Below, in pieces: positions 9,981 through 20,100 of a stretch of DNA of 64,000 bases; positions within the stretch are counted from its first letter, which is position 1, and the number at the start of each line of letters is the position of its first letter. The stretch is from Chlorella sorokiniana. Lineage: Eukaryota > Chlorophyta > Trebouxiophyceae > Chlorellales > Chlorellaceae. Below the pieces are notes generated by a model that searched no databases, had not been told where the DNA came from, and saw only the letters and a program-made list of their open reading frames with translations. A program made the position numbers and the translations under genes. Where the stretch lies: the NCBI GenBank assembly GCA_025917655.1, contig CP084614.1, positions 1,984,001 to 2,048,000 on the forward strand, in the 5' to 3' direction.

Positions 9981-12900
9981 TCAGTCCCAGCCCGTCTCCT
10001 CCTGCGCCGCCTGCCCCTCCCGCTGCCCCCGGCAGCACCCGCAGGTCCAGCCACTGCACGGAATAGTCGGCGGCGTGGGCGGCGGAACGCCCGCCGCCGC
10101 ATCCGCCGCCTCCTCCAGCAGCGCCTCCACAGCGCCGCCCAGCATCAGCAGCGGGCGGTCGGTCGACACCCGCGCCTCCACCACCCGCTGCAGCTCCTTC
10201 AGCAGCTCCATCGCCTGTGTGATTGGGGGAGGGGTGGGGCGGGGGGCGGGTGTGTGGGTTTTGGGGTGGTTAATCAACGCGGGTGATGGCTCGGAATCTA
10301 AGGGGGCCACACTGGCAAGCAACGGAGACATCCACGCTCCGTGGGAACGTGCCGTGCTGGGTCCCTGCTCGCGGCGGGCGCCACAACTCCCGCGACCCCC
10401 ATCCCAGCCCTGCCAGCCAGCGCCCAGAGACTCCCATGCGACACGGCACGGCGGCAGCCACCGACGGGGCCCCACCTGCGGCTCCGCGGTCAGGCGCCAC
10501 AGGCTGGCCTCCAGCAGCGCCTCCAGCCAGCACAGCACGCGCTGCGCCGGCGGCAGCGTGACGCCGCCCGGCAGCGCCAGCGGCGGCGGCTGCCACCCCA
10601 CGGCGGCGCCGCCGACGAGCTCCGTGTGGTTGCGCAGCAGCGGCACCAGGTAGGCCAGCAGCGCCACGCTCTGGTCGGCGCTGAGGTGGCACAGCGTGGC
10701 CCGCAGCGGCGCCGCCCGCAGCCGCAGCGACAGCAGCGGGTGCAGCAGCGGCGCGGCCGGAGGCAGGCCCTGCACGGCGGCGCGGCAGCACGTTGCCACG
10801 GCGCGCTGCCGCGACCCCGGGGGCAGCACCTCGTCAGCACTCGCTGTCGGCGCTGCTGCTGCCGCCACGCCGCCAGGCCCCGGCTGGCCCCGGGCGCCAC
10901 GCCGCTGCCTGGCGCCGCCGCCGCCGCCTGGGCCGCGCCGCTCTCCTCAGCCGCGGTCTTACGCCGCGCCCGGCGCCCAGGCTTCCCGCGGCGCTGTCCC
11001 CTGCTGCTGCTGCTGCTGCTGCTGCGGCTGCTGCTGCTCTGCCTGGCCCTGCGCCGCCGCCTCGGCAGCTTCTTCGGCCGCTGCAGTAGCCGCTGCCGCC
11101 GCCGCTTGCCGCTCCAGCCTGGCCTGCTCCGCGGCTGGGCTGCTGGGCGGGGAGAGGAGCACCCGCAGCAGCGCCAGGAGCTCAGGCGGGCTCAGTTCGT
11201 CGGCGGGGCCCGGCCGCAGCAGCTGCTCCACAACGTCAAACTGGCCGGCAGCGGCCGCTGCCGCAGCCAGCCCAGGCACCTCGCTGAGCAGGCCGGGGTG
11301 CTGCTCCTGCAGGATTGCCGCCACGGTGCCCCAGCACTCGTGCTCTGCATCAGGGGTTTGGAAGGCAGCGGTGGAGGGAGGCTTGTGGGTAAGATCACGA
11401 CTTGCAGGCGGGGGTAGGAAGGCCTAACGACGGTGCATGGCGTGAGATTTGAGGGCCGGGGGAGGGCTCAGAGAGATTCCCACAGTACAGCTTCGTCACG
11501 GGAAGGTCAGCTGTCTCTATCTACTAGTGTTGAGACTGTTCATCAGCGCCCCTGTGCCCGGCCCTCGGCATGCGCGATGAATGCAGGCGGACAGGCAGGC
11601 AGAGGCAGGCCATGCAGGCAGCCCAGCCGCCGTTGCAGCCGCAGCGCACCTCCTGCCAGCATGAGCAGCCGCTGCACGAGGCGCGGCGACAGCGCCATGC
11701 CGCTGCGGCGGCGCAGCGCCAGCAGGGGCTCCAGCGCGGCGTGCAGCGCGTCGTCGTCGCGCGGCGGCGCTGCCGCCGGCTGCGCCACCTCCTGCCACAC
11801 CCGCTCCTCCTCCGCCGCCATGGCCGCGTCGTCCTCTGGCTGGGTGCAGCGCCACGTCATGTGGGCCCTGACCAGCCACTGCCCCGGCTGCGTCGGCTCC
11901 TCGAGCTTCTCATCGATCGTCATCGGCCGCGCGTGGCCGCCCAGCGGGCTCAGCGCAGCCGCCAGCTCATCGGGGTGCAGCACGCGCAGCGCCGTCGCCG
12001 CCATGGGGTTCACCTCCGCGGTGCTGCCCAGCAGGGGTCCGTCGGCCAGCACGCGGCTCACCGCATCGCCCGAGGCGGCGTCGTCAGCGCCGGCACCGGC
12101 AGCAGGCCTGGGGCTGCGCCGCCGCTGCCGTTCAGCCGCATGCTCTGCATGGCTCGGTCCACCGCCATGGCTCCAATCAGGTTGAACATGGTGGGGGCAG
12201 CAGGTCTGTGCAGGTGGCCAGCAGCACCGCGGTGCCGACGTTGACGCTGAGCTGGTTGGTGTCGCTGCCCAGGCTGTCCAGCTGCGCAAGGGGAAGGGAA
12301 GGCGGGAGCAGGGGCGCATGGACGTGATGCAGGCGCCACCGGTGGGGATGGAAAACAGCGGTGGGTTGCTGAATGATGCAGGGCGGATCGATGAGGTGCG
12401 CGGGCGGAAAGAGGGCTGTCCTCCCGAGTGCGCCGCGCCATGCCGGGCGCGCGGGGCCACGCGGGCCCCGCCCCCGGCACGGCTGCCTGCCTCGAGGGCG
12501 GGCCTGGCGCACGCGGGAGCTGCGCTGAGCGCGGCCGCAGGACGCGGTCGCAGCGAGGCGCGCAGGGCGGTTGCTCTGGCACAGGAATGACTCAAACAGC
12601 CTCCACGGGGGCGGCAGCGGCGGGGCCGCGCGCAGGAGGGCGATCTCAAGGCCTGTGCGTGGCGGCGGCATGCCATGCAGCACGACGCCAAACGGCAGGG
12701 GCGTAAAAACGGCAGACGCGGCAAGAGACAAGGTTGTGCGACATGCGGTGCACCAGCCACAGTCTGAGTAGCGTCCTGAAGCGATGGCAGTCGCCCCACC
12801 TGCACAGGCTTGCTGGGGTCGAAGGCCGCCAGCCCCACATCCTCAGCCGTGAAGTCGTGCGCAATCTGCACCACAGCGCAGCCGGTCTCCACCACCAGCA

Positions 12901-14468
12901 GCCGCAGGATGGTGGCGCCTGCAGGGGCGGAGGGGCCATGCACAAAGTCGGGCAGCCAGCCATGAGGAGACAAGCTGTTCACGTTCTATCATTGGGTGGA
13001 CAGATGCGTGCGGCGCAGCTACCCAGCATGCTTGTTGGGAGGAGGCGGGCGGGCTCAGAGAGATTCCCACAGTACAGCTTCGTCACGGGAAGGTCAGCTG
13101 TCTCTATCTACTAGTGTTGAGACTGTTCATCAGCGCCCCTCGCCTCCTGCCAGCTGAAAAGCAGCGCCGGGCAGCGCATGCAGCGCGGGCGGGTGCAGAA
13201 CATGCAGCAAAGCGCAGGGCACGGCAGCAAGGCGGGCGAGCAGGCAGGCAAACAGCGTGCTCACCCTCACTGTTGGTGGCCCAGCCGGCCAGGGCGACCT
13301 GCTTGTCGGCCAAGGCCGCCATGCCGACCGCCCCCTGTCGCTGCTTGCCGCCGCCGCCGCCGCGCGCGCTTCCTGGCGCCCCCGCCCTTCTGCTTGCCTG
13401 GCGCGGCAGGCAGGTCGAAGGCTGCCAGGCGGCGGGTGGCTGCTGCTTGCCGCCGCTCCGCGTAGCACTCGTCGTCCAGGAAGGGGGCCCCTCCCCCGGC
13501 ACGAGGTACACTGCCACGGTACCGTCCGACCACAGCACCGCGGTACGCGTGCCCGTGCAGGCGGCTGTCAGCGGCCGGCAGCCCTCGCTGGGCGGCAGCA
13601 GCTCGACCGGCTCTTCCGCCGCCAGCCCGCCGCCTTGCGCGCGGTGCACGGCAGCTGTGAGGGCGGCGGGGCCGCGCTGCGGCGTGTGCAGCGTGACCAG
13701 CGCTCCCCGCCGGTAGCTGGCCGCCACCAGCTGCTGCCCAGGGCCCGCCTCTGCTTCGGCCACCACCTCTGAGCCGCTGCACAGCGCCACGCCGCCGCCG
13801 GCCAGCACGGCCAGCGCCCCCGGCTTGGCGACGCCGCTGCCATCCACCTCGGCCTCCTCGCGCTCCTCCTCCGCCGCCGCAGCCTCCTCCTCCTCCTCCG
13901 TCTCGGGCGTGTTGGTCAAGGGGAAGAGGGCATGCAGCTGGGGCAGGTGGATGGCCTTGGAGAGCTGCACCAGCGTGCCGCTGCTGTCATCCGCCGACCA
14001 CGCCAGCAGCGTGCTGCCGCGGTCGGCGGCGCCGCTCCGCGGCCGCACCGGTGCGAAGCACAGGTTGCTGGCATAATCGTAGCGGTGGCGCCGCTAAATT
14101 CCTGGTCGGAGCTGCCCAGAGCCCAAGACAGCACGGGTTTCTGCAGCGGAGGGGGATGGGCCAACGGGTGATGAGTTGCCGGGACATGTAGATGCATATT
14201 GTGATTGATGACGGTCATGTAGGCGTTATCAAGAGCGCGCATTGACGGACAGCTGACACCGGCAGCCTCGAGCAAGCTGCCCAACGTGCATGCTAGCGAG
14301 GGAGTACGCTGGGGCCTCTGGGGCCATGAAGTTGCACCAGGCACCTACCCGTGTGCTTATGTCGTAGCAGGACACGCCATCACCTTGCAGAGACACCAGA
14401 ACCCTTCCCTTGCCTATGCTCACGGCACCCCCGATGGGCCCCGTGCACAATGTGTACACATGTGTCAT
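9981..14468 (-). CDS. NOL11/UTP8-like nucleolar protein (probable SSU processome)
   Basis: Modelled exons: 14349-14468, 13265-14140, 12800-12918, 11650-12281, 10476-11344 and 9981-10214. The N-terminus (MTHVYTLCTGPIGGAVSIG, then VSCYDISTRKPVLSWALG) has the beta-propeller opening seen in NOL11, where 'Y-VS--KPLGSW' follows a strand. The middle carries propeller strands such as RTAVLWSDGTVAVYLVPGEG. The C-terminal part has a Gln run and helical stretches (VALLAYLVPLLRNHTEL, QRVLCWLEALLEASLWRL, MELLKELQRVVEARV) like the helical domain of NOL11. NOL11 works with UTP4/Cirhin in pre-rRNA transcription and processing. At least seven frame changes are needed, several in C or G runs (for example near 13488, 12205 and 14090), and the C-terminal frame is ambiguous: another frame reads DYSVQWLDLRVL and stops near 9937. 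Family assignment is moderate. Confidence 0.55.
11003..11039 (-). repeat. CAG-type trinucleotide run (poly-Gln) in NOL11-like gene
   Basis: A run of CTG triplets with one CGG, read as CAG on the coding strand, encodes about eight consecutive Gln in the linker before the helical domain. Confidence 0.8.
11464..11553. repeat. 90-bp exact repeat, copy A (intronic)
   Basis: All 90 bases match copy B at 13051-13140. Copy A sits in the middle of the intron 11345-11649 of the NOL11-like gene. Flanks outside the 90 bp do not match and no target-site duplication or inverted ends are obvious. Confidence 0.95.
13051..13140. repeat. 90-bp exact repeat, copy B (intronic)
   Basis: Identical to copy A at 11464-11553 and in the same orientation. 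It lies in the middle of the intron 12919-13264 of the same gene. Confidence 0.95.
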
Positions 14469-15010
14469 GAGTGAAGCGCATAGAAACAGTGCAGCGGTGC
14501 AGGCCAATCAATACCGCCCGAAATGTACCGACTGTCCCGCCCGAAGCACCGCATGCAACGCACACAAATTTGTCCTCTTGTTGCAGACACGAACGTTGAT
14601 GCTGGCGGGATCTCTTTCAATCAGGAATTTCATTGAGGATGAATGCAGGAATTGGGCTGAGAACCAGAACACCAACGCCCTGGTTCTGTCCTTGGCGGGC
14701 GGTCCGCAACAAAAACTGGCAGAGCATGCAAGGAAGGTCCTACAACAAAAGCAATTGGTCAGCACAAGCGAAACGCAGTTGTGAACTGTGCAATACATTG
14801 TAAACTGTGCAGTGCAACCGCTGGTTGCGTATCAGGGAGTGACAAAAAACTAGCTGCCGCTCCTTGACCAGCAGCGGCATGTCAAGACACGGTCCGGTGA
14901 GGCCGTAGCTGGCAAGAGCGCATCACAAATCAGGGTCCCTTGCGCCGCCGCGGAGCGGTGTCAGAGTATGCGTCGCGCCGCGGCGAGTCCCTACGGCCGT
15001 GGCGCTGTGC
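14469..15010. other. Intergenic region between two minus-strand genes
   Basis: Upstream region of the NOL11-like gene and 3' flank of the zinc-finger gene. A plus-strand open stretch near 14580-14780 has no supporting start, splice pattern or family. AT content rises here relative to the genes. Confidence 0.35.
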
Positions 15011-16815
15011 CTAGTGGGCCAGCCCCTCGAGGAACTTTGCCAGCTTGGCGTACTGCTTGGCCTGCAGCAGCTCCATCAGCGGCCCCGCCTACGCAGCCAG
15101 AGGGTTACGGGGGAAGGGAGAGAGCGGGCTGCGTGAAGGCGACGCACACTGGCATGCTCCCTAGGCCAGCATGGCAGGCGAGCACTGCAGCTGCAAGCGC
15201 GGCCGGCCTCCCGCACAGCGACTGCACGTTGGGACACCCACTCGCCCGCCCGCCTGCGCCCCCACTCCCCGCCCTCACCCTGGCTCGCTTCTGCTCCCTG
15301 GACAGCCCCTCAAACTGCCTCTGGTGGGTGGACACCAGCTCTATGGTGAGCCCCTGGGCCTCGGCCTCCCGGGTCCGCCAGCTGGGCGGTCATCAGCTGG
15401 CGCAGCACGGCGTCGTGACCCTCCTCGCCCACCCCGCCGCAAGAGGGCTGCGTTCCCGGGACCTCAACCTGCTCCCCGGCCGCCACGTGCTCGCCCTTGA
15501 CCCAGGGCAGGGCGCCGCCGCTCTCCACCTGGCGCATGGCGGCCTGCCAGCCCGCCTGCCACCCCTCCTGCCAGCCCGCCTGCCACCCCTGGCGCTCGCT
15601 GGGCGGGGCCTGCTGGCGCTGCTGCTGGCCCGCCGGGGCCTGCTCAAGAGCCTGGGGCGCTGCCGACGGGACCTGGGAGCCTGCCCTGGCCTGCAGCTCG
15701 ACAGTCGCCCCTTTCACAGGCCGCTGCGCCGCTGGGCGCCTGCCCCCGCTGTGCTGGCACTGACGCCGCGGCTTGCCGCTGGGCTGAGACCGCGTTGAGC
15801 TGGTGGTTCATCACGCCGCCCAGCTGCATGCGCTGCTTTTCGGCGGGCGGCCGCGCCTGCGTGGCGGTGCGCCCTCCGGGCGCCTCGCCGCCGCCGCTCC
15901 GGCGCCGCCCGCGCCAGCCACAACCAGCTGGCCATGCTCAGTGGGGGGGCTGCCGCGGGTCGCCTGCTGCACGGCGAACGGGCCTGGTGCCGCTCCTCGC
16001 CGCGCCGGGCCCCCTGCCGCTGCTGCCGCAGCAGCTCCGTTGGCCAGGTTGAGCAGCGCCCCAATGGCATCCACCTGCGTGGTGGCGGGCCTCGGCGTGC
16101 CTGGCTGGTGCTCCGGCTGGCCCTCCCCAGCTCCCCCACCGACCCCCACCCCAGCTTGCGCATCTTGGCCCCACACGGCCCGCACAGCAGCAGGCGGGTG
16201 ACGGGGTGGCGGCGCCAGTTGTAGCTGGTGGTGCGGGGGGCCCGCGCGCCGCGAGCCGCAGGCCGTGCACCGCAACTCCTCCCGAGCCGACTGCTGAGCC
16301 TGCTGAGCCTGCTGAGCCTGAGCCTGCTCCCCAGCCTGAAGCTGCTGCTGCTGCTGCGCCCGCTCTGCCTGCGGCGCCTGCCCCAGCTGCGGCCCTCCAA
16401 TCGGCTGCCCCTGCTCCAGCGCCTGTTGCCGCTCTGCGCTGCCCGCACGGTCGGCCTCCTCATGATCAGTCGACAGCATTCCTGGACGCACGGGCGCCGT
16501 GCGCCGCCGCTTGGCAGGTAGCGGCTCCTCGCTGGCCGGCGCCTCCAGGCTGGGCGGCGTTGTCGTGAAGCGTTGCTGCACAGCCCTGCAGCCGCACGGC
16601 CCGCACAGCAGAGCTCTGCTGATGGGGTGCCGCCGCCAGCGATAGGAGCTGGTCCCTGGCGGCCCAGGCGTTAAGGTGCCGCAACTGCTGCACTGCTTCG
16701 TTTCGAGCAGCCCGACAAACGCTATGCGCTGCTCCGCTGGGCGCGGCTGGCTGGCCGCTGCCGACGGCGGTGCCGTCGCGGCGGGCGAGCCTGGCGTGGG
16801 TTCAGAAGGAGTCAT
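15011..16815 (-). CDS. Tandem GATA-like zinc-finger protein
   Basis: Two exons, 15279-16815 and 15011-15088. The chosen start gives MTPSEPTPGSPAATA. Finger 1 begins CSSCGTLTP, continues with SSYRWRRHPISRALL and closes CGPC; finger 2 has CTAC, TTSYNWRRHPVTRLLL and CGPC. Both resemble GATA fingers (C-X2-C ... W-R ... L-C-x-x-C) but the loop is 24-25 residues, longer than the usual 17-20. Between them lies a basic PAKRRR segment and a Gln-rich stretch. The C-terminal half has a repeated WQAGWQEGWQAGWQ segment, then QFEGLSREQKRAR and a final helix AGPLMELLQAKQYAKLAKFL. A DNA-binding transcription factor is the likely role, by inference. Finger 2 needs one base fewer in the C run near 16233, and two or three more shifts occur downstream, so the linker sequence is unsure. 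Confidence 0.65.
15541..15592 (-). repeat. Short tandem repeat coding for WQAGWQ units
   Basis: Two near-identical units of about 24 bp inside the zinc-finger gene encode the repeated WQAGWQ/E motif. Confidence 0.7.
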
Positions 16816-17186
16816 CGCAACGGCCGGTGGCAATGCACTCTGCGCTATTGTTATTGTGCTTGAGGCGGGCCCTATCGGCGGCCGCCTGCAGGCAGGGCTC
16901 CCAGCCAAGCCCGCAGCGGCAATGCGCCAAAGATAGTTCAGGTACAGTGTCCTGTCAACTGGGGAACACGCTCGGGCATAGGAGCGACCAACATGTGACG
17001 AGAGCAGGGAGCAGGAAAACAGCAGGCCGCAGCATGGGTCCCTCATTCCCCCTTTATACATGAATTGCTTATCCCATTTCCTCGAGTTGTCGTATTAGGC
17101 CCATATCTCGCGAGGGGCTGCATGCTGCTCGCATTGCAGTCGTTCTTTGGACTGGGAGTCAGGCTTGGACAGAAGCACCTTTAAAG
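16816..17186. promoter_or_regulatory. Divergent upstream region, zinc-finger gene and EFL1
   Basis: A 371-bp gap between two start codons on opposite strands. No specific element recognised. The minus-strand frame stays open upstream of 16815, so the zinc-finger protein could start earlier. Confidence 0.4.
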
Positions 17187-20100
17187 ATGCAAGTTGACGT
17201 GGGGTTGATCGCTGAACTGCAGCGCCACACGGTGCGTGCCCCAGCCGGACAGCTGCCGCCAGCACCCGCCGCCCAAAGCTGCCTTCGTTTCGTTTCGCAG
17301 CCTTGTGCTCCTGGCTTGCCTCGCCTGCGCCTTCGCAAACAGGTTAAGAACAATCCTTGAGGTTGCTATTGCCGGTCTCCTGTCAGCTGTGCCAACTTCT
17401 CGTGCCCACCTGCCTCGCCGCCAGGAGCGCATCCGCAACGTGTGCGTGCTGGCTCACGTGGATCACGGCAAAACCACGCTCTCCGACCACCTCATCGCCT
17501 CTAATGGCCTGATCCACCCCAAGATGGCGGGCGAAGTCAGGTAGCGCGCCTGTACCTGCTGCCAGACCTTAGTAATGTGAATTAGTCATGCGCTGCGCAC
17601 CCTGCGCCGCCCACTGCCTGCGCTGCGTCTGCCCGCCGCCCGTCCCCGGCAAACGGTACCGCCGCCCCGCCACGCAGGTACATGGACAGCAAGGACGACG
17701 AGCAGGCGCGCGGCATCACGATGAAGAGCTCCTCCATCTCCCTCCTCTACGTCCCCGGCGCCGCGCACCGCCCAGACGGCCCCAACTCGGTCACGCGGCA
17801 GGAGCGGCTGAACAGCGGTGCGCGCGCGTCGCTGGGCCCCTCGACTGCCAGCTCTCAAACGCTTGGGTCATACCAGCTGCTGGCTGGCGGGCCACGCCTT
17901 TGCGCAGCCGCCGCAGGCTGCCTTCACAGCACCGGCGGCGGCAGGGTGAACGGCTGCTCACCTGGCATCCTGCCCACGCATCGCCCACCTCCCCGTCCCC
18001 GTCGTCCCCCAGGCTTCCTGTTCAACCTAATCGACTCCCCCGGCCACGTGGACTTCTGCTCCGAGGTGTCCACCGCGGCGCGGCTCAGCGACGGCGCCTT
18101 CGTGGTGGTGGACGCCGTGGGGGGGTCTGCATCCAGACTCACGCCGTGCTGCGCCAGGCGTGGGAGGAGAAGGTGGGGGCACTGCGCGGGGCTTGCGCTG
18201 CAGCCCGCCGCCGCCGCCGCCTTTTGCCTGCGCCTTCCAACCACGTGTGCATTTTAGCCAAGCGTGCTGGCTGGACGGCTGGCCGACCTGGCCGCCCTCT
18301 CGTTACGGCGCGTGGCCGCGCGCCCGCCTGCCGTTCCCACCGCTGCAGGTGCGCCTGTGCCTGGTGATCAACAAGGTGGACCGGCTGATCCTGGAGCTGT
18401 GCCTCACCCCTGGGGAGGCCTACGAGCGCCTGCGCGCCATCATAGCCCACGTCAACATGATTGTTTCGTCTTTTCACTCCGAGCAGTACATTTCGGGTGC
18501 GCAGGCGGGCGTACCGCCTGCGACCGCACCGCACGCTGCCGCCGCCAGCCAGCCGGATGGGTTGCGCCGGTTGCGCCGGCTGCGCGGCGCGCCGAGCCCC
18601 TGGCTGCTGCCAAAGAACTTGGCAAAAACCACATGGCGCTGCCAGCTTCACCGAGCTGCTGACGTGTGTGCCCCGCTGCTTCCGCAGAGGCGGATGCGGT
18701 GCTGGCGTATGAGGAGGCCAAGGCGGAGGGCGGGGCGCAGAGGTGCAGCTGTAGGGGGACGCCGGCAGGCGCACTTCTGAACACGTTGGGTGCTTTGCAC
18801 ATGTCCACACGAGGGCAAACAGCTCTGGCAAGACTCCCTGTTTGACGTCTTCTGACAATCCGCATCTGTGCAGGCTGGCTGATGGCGCAGGGCAGGGCCC
18901 GGAGCAGCCGGAGGAGGAGGAGGAGGAGGCGGCGGCGTTCTCCCCCGACCGCGGCAACGTCGCCTTTGCTTCCGCCTACGACGGCTGGGCCTTCAGAGTG
19001 GACCAGTTTGCGGAGATGTACGCAGGTGAGGGAGGCGGTACAGGGGAATGCCATGCGGCAGCACCGCCTTGCTGGCAACCGTCCATGGCTGCAGGAGTTT
19101 GGACATTTGCGTGCAGCCGCTTTGTTTCCTGCGTCTCACTGTTCCGTACAGTGGAGGACGCCGATTGACGGGTGGCACGCACGTACACAGGCCCTGCTGA
19201 ACCCCCGCCGCCCCCTGCTCGCGTTCCCTGCAGCCAAGCTGGGCTGCAAGGCGGCGGCGCTGCAGCAGCGCGCTGTGGGGCGACTACGCGTACCAGCCCA
19301 AGACAAAGCGCATCGTGCGCATCAAGGGGGAGCAGCAGGGGCGCGCCAAGCCGCTGTTTGTGCAGCTGGCGCTGGAGCCGATCTGGAAGGTGTGTATGGG
19401 TGTTAAGGGGGCACGGGGATGTGTGGAGGTGTGGGTGTGAGTGGCGGGAGCACAGCGCAGGCTGCTGTCGAGGCTTGAAGAGGTCGTCGTGGCCGCCGCG
19501 CGGCTGCCTGTGGTGCACACCCTCCTCGCTGTCTCCATGCCATGCTGACCAACGACCACGTTTGACAACCACCATGGTAACACACACTCGAGCTTCTTCC
19601 ATTTGTGTTTGCCGTCACCCAAGCCCCTCCCCTCCCCTTGGCTTCCGCCCCCGGCAGGCGTACAGCGCGTGCGAGCAGGGCGCGGACCATGCCGCCATCC
19701 TGGGCCGCATGGTGCAGGGGCTGGGGCTGGCGGCGGTCAACCAGCGGGCGGTGCAGCACCCAGACGCGCGTGCTGCGCTGCGCGCCGTGCTCAGGTGGGG
19801 CGTCAGACAGGCGCTGTGGATGGGTACTCGTGCAGACATGTGATTGCCGTGGTGCTGGCAATTGAACGTCACGCCGCCGCGGCCCTGGCTGGGGGGCGAG
19901 CGCAGCCGCCAGGCAGCAAACATGCGACTGAAGGTCGGTGCTGTTCCCACCCCCGCAGGGCCTGGCTGCCGCTGTCTGAGGCTGTGCTGGCCATGGCAGC
20001 AGAGCACCTGCCCAGCCCGGTGGCTGCGGCGCCAGAGCGCTACGCACGCCTGCTGCCCCCTCGCTCCCAGCAGCTCAAGGTGCGCGTGTGGCGCTGTGTG

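Noticed and set aside
11464-11553. 90-bp repeat as a complete intron copy (classic introner)
   Set aside because: The repeat does not reach either splice site: about 96-132 bases of unrelated intron lie on each side in both copies.
9981-14468. NOL11-like gene as a pseudogene
   Set aside because: It has many frame changes, but so do other single-copy conserved genes here, and the changes favour C/G runs. The protein blocks remain well conserved between the breaks, so base-level sequence error is the simpler reading.
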